DNA of 5,314 nucleotides from Sphingopyxis sp. (GTDB lineage: Bacteria; Pseudomonadota; Alphaproteobacteria; Sphingomonadales; Sphingomonadaceae), in NCBI GenBank assembly GCA_013911715.1, contig JACEST010000145.1, positions 1 through 5,314 of the forward strand, written 5' to 3'. The notes under the pieces were generated by a model. It was not told the DNA's origin. It worked only from the letters and a program-made list of their open reading frames with translations, and searched no databases. The position numbers were made by a program, and so were the translations under genes. Below are positions 1 through 4,730 of this stretch, one piece after another (position 1 is the stretch's first letter; each line of letters opens with the position of its first letter).

Positions 1-339
1 ATCTATGACACCGTCGGCGGCGATTATAGCGAACCGGCCGTCCGCTCGATCGCGTGGGAAGGCCGTTTTCTGGTCGTCGGCTTTCCGGCAGGCATTGCCA
101 AACTACCGCTCAACCTGACGCTGCTCAAAAGCTGCGATGTCTGCGGGGTGTTCTGGGGCGCCTTTGCTATGCGCGAACCTGTGCGCAATCGCGCCAATAT
201 TGCCGAATTGTTCGATCTTTATGCGGCTGGCAAAATTCGCCCGCGCGTGTCCGAAACATTCCCGCTCGAACGCGGCGGCGAAGCGATTGCGAAACTGGCG
301 GACCGCAGCGCCGTCGGCAAGTTGGTGGTCACTTTGTGA
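1..339 (+). CDS. MDR-family NADPH:quinone oxidoreductase, C-terminal part (5' end outside window)
   Basis: The frame is open from the left edge and gives 112 residues, about the last third of a protein that is usually near 325 residues. Visible family signatures are IYDTVGGD at residues 1-8, the strand-loop EGRFLVVGFPAG at 20-31 (end of the nucleotide-binding fold), and the closing segment GKIRPRVSETFPLERGGEAI followed by GKLVV. This pattern is typical of zinc-free medium-chain dehydrogenase/reductases of the quinone oxidoreductase (QorA-like) group, which use NADPH to reduce quinones or enoyl-type carbonyl substrates in the cytoplasm. No zinc-ligand cluster is seen, but only the C-terminal part is present. 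The stop TGA is followed directly by an in-frame TAG, a tandem stop. The exact substrate cannot be told. The next gene lies about 107 bases downstream on the same strand, so an operon is possible but not shown. Confidence 0.85.
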   Translation: MYDTVGGDYSEPAVRSIAWEGRFLVVGFPAGIAKLPLNLTLLKSCDVCGVFWGAFAMREPVRNRANIAELFDLYAAGKIRPRVSETFPLERGGEAIAKLADRSAVGKLVVTL

Positions 340-437
340 TAGCGCCGGCTTGAGCCACAACCCCTCATTGATTGGTCGCGCTTAACCATTTCTTGAAGCG
401 ATGGCGCTAGACCCTTCCGACGACATTGGAGTCGGAT

Positions 438-441
438 GAGG
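438..441 (+). promoter_or_regulatory. Ribosome binding site deciding the start at 447
   Basis: GAGG lies five bases upstream of the ATG at 447. It favours this ATG over the in-frame TTG at 426, which has no comparable purine run at the right distance. Confidence 0.5.
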
Positions 442-446
442 CGATT

Positions 447-782
447 ATGGCCCGTTTGCAACAGCAAGGCGGATATCACAGCGACGGAACCAGCGTCGGC
501 GCACGCACGCGGCGTGCGCGCCTTACTGCCGAATTTGAAGCGGATCTGGGGGTCGATCACGCCGCGCGGATGCGTGCGGCGCAGGCCGAAGCGCGCTGGA
601 TATTGATCAAGACCTGGATCGTGTGGACGGTTGCAGGGATTTTCTTCACCATCGCCTGCATCCAGCTGTTTGTGCTGCGCGAAGAGGTTGATCAGCCCTT
701 CTCTGGTGCTGCCAGTGCGCTCGATTGGATCGATTTGCCCGATCCCCCGCCACCGCCGCCGCCGCCGGTGCGCATCAATTAA
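447..782 (+). CDS. Small single-pass membrane protein with a C-terminal polyproline tail, function unknown
   Basis: A 111-residue protein that I do not recognise. Residues 1-50 are charged and arginine-rich (R19, R22, R23, R25, R41, R43, R50). One hydrophobic helix follows at about 52-77 (WILIKTWIVW...FFTIACIQLFVL). The C-terminal part is acidic and ends in LPDPPPPPPPPVRIN. By the positive-inside rule the N-terminus should be cytoplasmic and the proline tail periplasmic, which is inference. Eight prolines in a row would normally need elongation factor P for smooth translation. The layout (short cytoplasmic N-terminus, one helix, proline-rich outer part) loosely recalls TonB, but the protein is far too short and has no TonB C-terminal domain, so that name is not justified. 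The ATG at 447 is chosen because of the GAGG upstream; a TTG at 426 would add seven residues. A hand count of third-position GC over its first 50 codons is about 66%, between sdhA and parD. Confidence 0.75.
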   Translation: MARLQQQGGYHSDGTSVGARTRRARLTAEFEADLGVDHAARMRAAQAEARWILIKTWIVWTVAGIFFTIACIQLFVLREEVDQPFSGAASALDWIDLPDPPPPPPPPVRIN

Positions 783-968
783 TGTCAGCAGCGCGCATGC
801 GCCGCTGGATCGACGGCCTGACCCGCAGGAAGCCGCGATAGGCGCGCTTCATTCGCCGCAAATTTGGGCGGCAGTTTCATCCGCCGCATCAGCGCAATCT
901 CGCATTGGGCTTGGGATTCGGCATATTCTTGCATAACGGGTGATGCCGGGCGGCGTTCCCGACGGGCG

Positions 969-997
969 TTGCGGGCGTTACCAATATTTGGTAATAT
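969..997 (+). promoter_or_regulatory. Candidate parDE promoter overlapping the operator
   Basis: A possible -35 element TTGCGG (969-974) is followed after 17 bases by a possible -10 element TAATAT (992-997). TG at 989-990, one base before the hexamer, makes an extended -10. The match to consensus is partial. A start site six to eight bases downstream would fall at or next to the ATG at 1005, so the message may be leaderless, in keeping with the lack of a good ribosome binding site there. The palindrome at 978-994 fills the spacer, where a bound repressor would block RNA polymerase. Confidence 0.45.
978..994. promoter_or_regulatory. Palindromic operator for ParD/ParDE autorepression
   Basis: TTACCAA-TAT-TTGGTAA is a perfect inverted repeat with 7-base arms and a 3-base spacer, ending 10 bases before the parD ATG at 1005. 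Ribbon-helix-helix antitoxins such as ParD bind short palindromes directly upstream of their own genes. The position between the candidate -35 and -10 elements fits autorepression. The repeat is seen directly; its role as the ParD site is inferred. Confidence 0.7.
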
Positions 998-1004
998 GCG
1001 GGTC

Positions 1005-1259
1005 ATGGCTACCAAAACCACCTCTATCGCGCTTGGCTCCGAGCTGGCCGATTTTGCCCGTAGCAAAGTCGATTCCGGGGAGTTTGGGTCAACCAGTGAA
1101 GTAGTTCGCACAGCGATGCGCCGCTACATTGCATATGACCAAAAACTGGAAGCATTGCGGCGCGCAATTCAGGAGGGCGAAGATAGCGGACCTCCCCAGC
1201 CATTCGACTTTGATGAGTTCATTGCCGAGATGCATTCGCGGACCAAAGACGCTGCGTGA
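1005..1259 (+). CDS. parD: ParD-like antitoxin of a type II toxin-antitoxin system (ribbon-helix-helix)
   Basis: An 84-residue protein. Residues 4-10 (KTTSIAL) form the DNA-contacting beta strand of a ribbon-helix-helix fold. Helix A is about 11-23 (GSELADFARSKVD). The turn SGEFGSTSE (24-32) with helix B, VVRTAMRRY (33-41), is the hallmark of ParD antitoxins. The C-terminal part (about 45-80), with RRAIQEGEDSG and FDFDEFIAEMHSR, is the segment that normally wraps ParE and neutralises it. It also represses its own operon, consistent with the palindrome just upstream. The ATG at 1005 gives the usual MATKTTS-type N-terminus; an in-frame ATG at 996 would add three residues but overlaps the candidate -10 box. 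Neither has a clear ribosome binding site. It overlaps parE by 4 bases (GTGA). Third-position GC over the first 50 codons is about 54% by hand count, unlike the core genes nearby. Confidence 0.92.
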   Translation: MATKTTSIALGSELADFARSKVDSGEFGSTSEVVRTAMRRYIAYDQKLEALRRAIQEGEDSGPPQPFDFDEFIAEMHSRTKDAA

Positions 1260-1543
1260 AACTCTGGAAATTTTCACCGCTCGCCAGGCGCGACATGATG
1301 AACATCTGGAACTATACCAAAGATCGGTGGGGAACGGATCAAGCGGAACGTTACGCGCGAACGATTGAGCATGATTTGACTGCTGCAGCCGCCGGGTCGC
1401 CGCTAGTTCGCCAGCTTGGACAGTATCTCCGCATCAAGTCAGGGCATCATGTATGCGTTCTGCGCCGTGACGCGGCAGGAATGATCATTGTTGTGCGCGT
1501 GCTGCATGAGCGGATGGATGTTGAGGCGTGGTTGGGGGTGTGA
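1256..1543 (+). CDS. parE: ParE-like toxin of the RelE/ParE superfamily
   Basis: A 95-residue protein starting at GTG, which overlaps the parD stop as GTGA, so its translation is probably coupled to parD. Length and order match ParE: N-terminal strand WKFSPLARRD (4-13), a long helical hairpin with NIWNYTKDRWG (16-26) and QAERYARTIE (29-38), and a C-terminal sheet with LRIKSGHHVCVLRRD (58-72) and IIVVRVLHERMD (77-88). The VLHERMD ending is highly characteristic. Studied ParE proteins poison DNA gyrase and block replication; this is known of the family and has not been shown for this protein. ParE lacks the mRNA-cleaving residues of RelE, and nothing here argues otherwise. It looks intact, with no frameshift or truncation. 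The gene ends two bases before the stop codon of the facing minus-strand gene. Confidence 0.93.
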   Translation: MKLWKFSPLARRDMMNIWNYTKDRWGTDQAERYARTIEHDLTAAAAGSPLVRQLGQYLRIKSGHHVCVLRRDAAGMIIVVRVLHERMDVEAWLGV

Positions 1544-1548
1544 GCTCA
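1541..1548. other. Palindrome TGAGCTCA carrying both convergent stop codons
   Basis: The 8-base palindrome gives TGA to parE on the plus strand (1541-1543) and TGA to the facing gene on the minus strand (1548-1546). Only GC lies between the two stops. No GC-rich hairpin with a T-run is seen here, so no intrinsic terminator separates the two transcription units. Confidence 0.9.
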
Positions 1549-1920
1549 AAAGTATCTTCGTTGCCCACTTTTAGTGCGGGTATAGCGACCGCCACGAGGA
1601 CCGTATTCAACGCGACGATTGCTCAACGTTGAACCAGCACCGGAACCACGCGACTGCCACCCGTAACCGTCGAACGGTGGAGCCACCGAAACGCGCTCAA
1701 CAGGTTCAACATCGCTCAAATAAGCTAGATTGAACCACGCATCTTTACTGAACGCCCGCGCCAAAACCCAATCTGACGACTGCCTTTTAACGACGAGGCT
1801 GCAACCGAATGGCGGTGTAATGCTGATGGCGCTAGTGAAGTCAGGCTGAAAGTGACCATGAGCGCTGTTGGACGCCACAAAAAGGACAGGGGGCTTTACC
1901 TCTGCCCGTTTGCCAAACAT
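1546..1920 (-). CDS. Hypothetical protein with C-terminal GPRGG basic motif, coupled to sdhA
   Basis: A 124-residue protein whose function I do not recognise. Its ATG shares one base with the sdhA stop (TGATG), so translation is probably coupled; there is no good ribosome binding site at the usual distance. An in-frame TTG one codon earlier is possible. No signal peptide or membrane helix is visible. Residues 10-80 look like a mixed globular fold (PPVLFVASNSAHGHF, LVVKRQSSDWVLARAFS). Residues 90-104 are Gly/Ser-rich and linker-like. The C-terminus has GPRGGRYTRTKSGQRRYF (107-124). This GPRGG-x-Y...SG...Y/F pattern resembles, from memory, the small PBCV-type basic adaptor domain (Pfam PF08789), which would need a profile search to confirm. 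The gene sits where sdhB would be expected. Third-position GC is about 52% by hand count against about 82% at the start of sdhA, which suggests acquisition. A role in complex II is not implied. Confidence 0.65.
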   Translation of the reverse strand: MFGKRAEVKPPVLFVASNSAHGHFQPDFTSAISITPPFGCSLVVKRQSSDWVLARAFSKDAWFNLAYLSDVEPVERVSVAPPFDGYGWQSRGSGAGSTLSNRRVEYGPRGGRYTRTKSGQRRYF

Positions 1921-3734
1921 CAATAAACCCGCGCCTTCGGTTCAATATAGGCAATATCATCCGACAACGTATATTCGTGCACCGGGCGGTAATCGATCCG
2001 CACTTCGCCGCCCTTGCCGCCCCAGCCGTTGAACCATAGCGCGCTGTGTTTCATCCAGTTCGCATCGTCACGGTTCGGGAAGTCTTCGTGCGCGTGGGCG
2101 CCGCGGCTTTCCTGGCGGTTGGATGCGCCATGCATCGTCACCGTGGCCTGGCTGATCAAATTGTCGAGCTCGAGCGTTTCGACCAGGTCGGTGTTCCAGA
2201 TCAGGCTGCGATCCTTGATGCCGATATCCTGCATGCGGGTGTAAGTCGCGGCGAGCTTAACCTTGCCCTCATCGAGCAGCGCGGTGTCGCGGAACACGGC
2301 GCAATGCGCCTGCATCGTGCGCTGCATATCGAGCCGCACTTCGGCGGTCGGCGAGCTGCCCGCCGCGTGGCGGAAATGGTCGAGGCGGCCCAGCGCGAAA
2401 TCGGCGCTGTCGCCCGGCAGCGCGGGCTGCGCGGCGTTGGGCTTGAGCAATTCCTTGAGCCGGTGGCCCGTCGCACGGCCGAACACGACGAGGTCGATCA
2501 GGCTGTTCGAGCCCAGACGGTTGGCCCCGTGCACCGAAACGCACGCCGCCTCGCCCACCGCGAACAGGCCGGGGATGATGGTTTCGGGGTTGCCGTCCTT
2601 CACCGTCACCACTTCGCCCCAATAATTGCAGGGGATGCCGCCCATATTATAATGGACGGTGGGGCAGACAGGCAGCGGCTGGCGCGTCAGATCGACGCCG
2701 GCGAAAATCTTGCCGCTTTCGGTGATGCCGGGCAGGCGTTCGCCGAGCACCTTGGCATCGATATGGTCGAGGTGGAGGTAGATATGGTCCTTGTTCGGGC
2801 CAACCCCGCGCCCTTCGCGCATTTCCAGCGCCATCGAGCGCGACACGACGTCGCGTGACGCCAGATCTTTGGCCGAGGGCGCATAGCGTTCCATGAACCG
2901 CTCGCCCTCGCTGTTGGTGAGGTAACCGCCCTCGCCGCGCGCGCCCTCGGTAATCAGCACGCCTGCGCCATAAATGCCGGTCGGGTGGAACTGGACGAAT
3001 TCCATGTCCTGCAGCGGCAGCCCGGCGCGCAGCACCATCCCGCCGCCGTCGCCGGTGCAGGTGTGGGCGCTCGTCGCGGTATAATAGGCGCGGCCATAGC
3101 CGCCGGTCGCGAGCACGACGGCTTGGCTGCGGAAGCGGTGGATGCTGCCATCATCCATGCACAGCGCAATCACGCCACGGCACTCAGGTCCATTGGCGCC
3201 GTCGATCATGATCAGGTCGAGCGCGAAATATTCGATGAAAAAGTCCGAGTTATATTTCAGCGACTGCTGATACAGCGCGTGCAGGATCGCGTGGCCGGTG
3301 CGGTCGGCGGCGGCGGCGGTGCGCTGGACCGGCGGGCCCGCGCCCATATTCTGCATATGCCCGCCGAACGGGCGCTGATAGATGGTGCCGTCGGCGTTGC
3401 GCGAAAACGGCACACCGGCATGTTCGAGTTCGTAGACCGCAGCTGGTGCCTCGCGCACCATATATTCGATCGCGTCCTGATCACCCAGCCAGTCGGACCC
3501 CTTGACGGTGTCGTACATATGCCAGGTCCAATGGTCGGGCGAATTATTGCCCAGGCTCGCCGCGATGCCGCCCTGCGCCGCGACAGTGTGGCTGCGCGTG
3601 GGGAAGACTTTGGTGATGCACGCGGTCTTCAGCCCCGCTTCGGCGCTGCCCATCGTCGCGCGCAGGCCCGAACCGCCCGCGCCGACGACGACAGTGTCAT
3701 AGACATGGTCGATGATCTTGTAAGCAGCCGTCAT
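1920..3734 (-). CDS. sdhA: Succinate dehydrogenase flavoprotein subunit
   Basis: A full-length 604-residue SdhA, which oxidises succinate to fumarate with covalently bound FAD on the cytoplasmic face of complex II, linking the TCA cycle to the quinone pool. The FAD-binding Rossmann motif VVVGAGGSG is at 15-23. H49 in SHTVAAQGGI is the expected covalent flavin attachment site. QFHPTG holds H250, RDVVSRS holds the catalytic arginine R294, HYNMGG holds H361, and GANRLGSNSL holds R406; these match E. coli H242, R286, H354 and R399. The C-terminal helical and capping region ends in IEPKARVY, the normal ending, so the gene is not truncated by the unusual downstream neighbour. The ATG overlaps the sdhD stop as ATGA, with AGGGA 10 bases upstream. 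Third-position GC is high (about 82% over the first 50 codons). The iron-sulfur partner sdhB is not in the window. Confidence 0.98.
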   Translation of the reverse strand: MTAAYKIIDHVYDTVVVGAGGSGLRATMGSAEAGLKTACITKVFPTRSHTVAAQGGIAASLGNNSPDHWTWHMYDTVKGSDWLGDQDAIEYMVREAPAAVYELEHAGVPFSRNADGTIYQRPFGGHMQNMGAGPPVQRTAAAADRTGHAILHALYQQSLKYNSDFFIEYFALDLIMIDGANGPECRGVIALCMDDGSIHRFRSQAVVLATGGYGRAYYTATSAHTCTGDGGGMVLRAGLPLQDMEFVQFHPTGIYGAGVLITEGARGEGGYLTNSEGERFMERYAPSAKDLASRDVVSRSMALEMREGRGVGPNKDHIYLHLDHIDAKVLGERLPGITESGKIFAGVDLTRQPLPVCPTVHYNMGGIPCNYWGEVVTVKDGNPETIIPGLFAVGEAACVSVHGANRLGSNSLIDLVVFGRATGHRLKELLKPNAAQPALPGDSADFALGRLDHFRHAAGSSPTAEVRLDMQRTMQAHCAVFRDTALLDEGKVKLAATYTRMQDIGIKDRSLIWNTDLVETLELDNLISQATVTMHGASNRQESRGAHAHEDFPNRDDANWMKHSALWFNGWGGKGGEVRIDYRPVHEYTLSDDIAYIEPKARVY

Positions 3735-4135
3735 GCGCCGGTTGTCCCTGCCAAAGCCACGCGCAGCACGGCAAAGAGGCCGTAGGCCGCGCCCGCGAAC
3801 ACGAAAAAGTTGAGGGCGACGAGCGCGACAAGGCGCGGCGCATCGCCATGGACATAGTCCTCGATCAGCACCTGCAGCCCCAATTTGAGGTGGTAGAAGA
3901 TCGAGACGAGGAACAGCATCAGCGGCAGCGCGACCATCGGGTCGGCGACCCAGCCGCGCGCGGCGCTGTGAGTAGAAAAATCACCCAGCAGCAGCGAGAC
4001 GAACAGCCATGTGCCGAGCACGACATTGCCGAGCGCGGTGATCCGCTGCGTCAGCCAGTGGTGCGCGCCATGTTTGGCCGAGCCAAGCCCACGCACGCGG
4101 CCGAGGCTGGTGCCGCCTTTTATGGTATCGCTCAT
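3731..4135 (-). CDS. sdhD: Succinate dehydrogenase membrane anchor subunit
   Basis: A 134-residue protein with three hydrophobic helices at about 30-50, 66-91 and 101-126. It is one of the two inner-membrane anchors that bind heme b and ubiquinone in complex II. H82 in IFYHLKLGLQ is the expected heme ligand and D93-Y94 in IEDYVH is the quinone-site pair. The 11-residue spacing from His to Asp is the same as between H71 and D82-Y83 of E. coli SdhD. The N-terminus (VRGLGSAKHGAHHWLTQRIT) is typical of alphaproteobacterial SdhD. The open frame extends further upstream, but the ATG at 4135 is chosen because it overlaps the sdhC stop as ATGA and has GGAG seven bases upstream. It also overlaps sdhA by 4 bases, so all three sdh genes appear translationally coupled. 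Confidence 0.95.
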   Translation of the reverse strand: MSDTIKGGTSLGRVRGLGSAKHGAHHWLTQRITALGNVVLGTWLFVSLLLGDFSTHSAARGWVADPMVALPLMLFLVSIFYHLKLGLQVLIEDYVHGDAPRLVALVALNFFVFAGAAYGLFAVLRVALAGTTGA

Positions 4136-4620
4136 GCTGCCACTCCCCCCAGCACGCGGGCGAAGATGTAAAGCCACACCCCGGCGGTTGCGAACAAGGC
4201 GCCAACAATCACGATCGTCGACCACAGCTTGTTGGTTTTAAGATCATAGCCCGCGCCGGTATCGAGCACGAAGTGGCGCAGACCCGAAAAGAGATGCTGG
4301 AAAAAAGCCCAGGTCAGACCGATCAGCACCGCGCGGCCGATCCAGTTGGTAATCGACAAAGCGGTGTCGGCGACCGCAGCGACCGGCGCGGCACCGGGTG
4401 CAGCCTCTGGCGGAGCAGCGGGTGCCGCCTGCCACACAATGTCGAGGAAAGCGGCGTAGCTCGCGGGACCACCAGCAATCGCCCCGAGCCACCACAGGAA
4501 CATGCAGCTGCCGACGATCGCCAAACCGTCGCCGCTGGCGCGGTGGAGGATGGAAACCAGCATGTGCGGGCCCCATTTATAGACCTGCAAATGCGGCGAA
4601 ATCGGCCTGCTCGATGCCAT
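4132..4620 (-). CDS. sdhC: Succinate dehydrogenase cytochrome b556 subunit
   Basis: A 162-residue SdhC, first gene of the sdh operon. The N-terminus RPISPHLQVYKW and SILHRASG (23-30) are family hallmarks; S23 and R27 correspond to quinone-site S27 and R31 of E. coli. H109 in FFQHLFSGLRHFVLDTG is the expected heme b ligand (E. coli H84), and H116 matches E. coli H91. Hydrophobic helices lie at about 19-49, 92-117 and 132-156. The protein is about 30 residues longer than usual (E. coli 129). The excess is an Ala/Pro-rich stretch at about 65-84 between helices 1 and 2, a loop expected on the periplasmic side. AGGGGA lies 9 bases before the ATG. The 110-base gap upstream separates it from another minus-strand gene, so a promoter probably lies there. 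Confidence 0.96.
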   Translation of the reverse strand: MASSRPISPHLQVYKWGPHMLVSILHRASGDGLAIVGSCMFLWWLGAIAGGPASYAAFLDIVWQAAPAAPPEAAPGAAPVAAVADTALSITNWIGRAVLIGLTWAFFQHLFSGLRHFVLDTGAGYDLKTNKLWSTIVIVGALFATAGVWLYIFARVLGGVAA

Positions 4621-4658
4621 GAACGCGAGTCCCCTGTCTGCCGGTACGATGCGGCGCA

Positions 4659-4687
4659 GCCATGCACTTGCCGCATTGCAGCGTCAA
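4659..4687 (-). promoter_or_regulatory. Weak candidate promoter for sdhCDA
   Basis: On the minus strand, TTGACG (4687-4682) is a good -35 element. A 17-base spacer leads to CATGGC (4664-4659), a poor -10 match. Alphaproteobacterial promoters often keep TTGAC and have loose -10 boxes. It would put the start site about 30 bases before the sdhC ATG. The call rests mainly on the -35 match and on its place in the only gap before sdhC. Confidence 0.25.
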
Positions 4688-4730
4688 GGCGGAGCGCGCG
4701 GAAGTTATGGCCAATCGGCGACGCGTGGCG

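Noticed and set aside
341..408. AGCGCC (341-346) and GGCGCT (403-408) as a terminator stem after the oxidoreductase
   Set aside because: The arms are more than 50 bases apart with no T-run; not a credible intrinsic terminator.
426..446. TTG start adding seven residues to the small membrane protein
   Set aside because: The ATG at 447 has GAGG at five bases; the TTG has no matching site.
783..857. Very short minus-strand frame (about 25 residues, MKRAYRGFLRVRPSIQRRMR and on) in the same gap
   Set aside because: Its basic composition looks gene-like at first, but it is too short, has no upstream signal, and Arg-rich frames are common in such GC-rich DNA.
864..1004. Upstream extension of the parD frame
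   Set aside because: It would run through the promoter and operator. ParD proteins begin just before the ribbon strand, as the ATG at 1005 does.
785..1111. Minus-strand open frame of 108 codons across the gap before parD, with an internal ATG giving a 49-residue product from about 931
   Set aside because: The upper part is antisense to parD and its operator. The 49-residue part has no recognisable motif, so it is left as noncoding sequence rather than called a gene or pseudogene.
1657..1680. Inverted repeat CCAC...ACCGT-CGA-ACGGT-GG as a possible hairpin or terminator
   Set aside because: It lies inside the coding frame of the 124-residue gene, has a short stem and no T-run, and is readily explained by chance.
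2046..2858. Long plus-strand open frame (270 codons) across sdhA
   Set aside because: It lies antisense to an unmistakable sdhA, is rich in Arg, Ala and His as expected of mirror frames in GC-rich genes, and matches no family I know.
2985..3785. Second long plus-strand open frame (266 codons) across sdhA and the sdhD end
   Set aside because: Same reasoning: an antisense shadow of highly biased codons with no recognisable domain and no ribosome binding site of note.
4621..4730. Hairpin or repeats (TGCA pairs, GACG/CGTC) in the gap before sdhC as terminator or operator
   Set aside because: Arms are only four bases or imperfect, and none is followed by a T-run.
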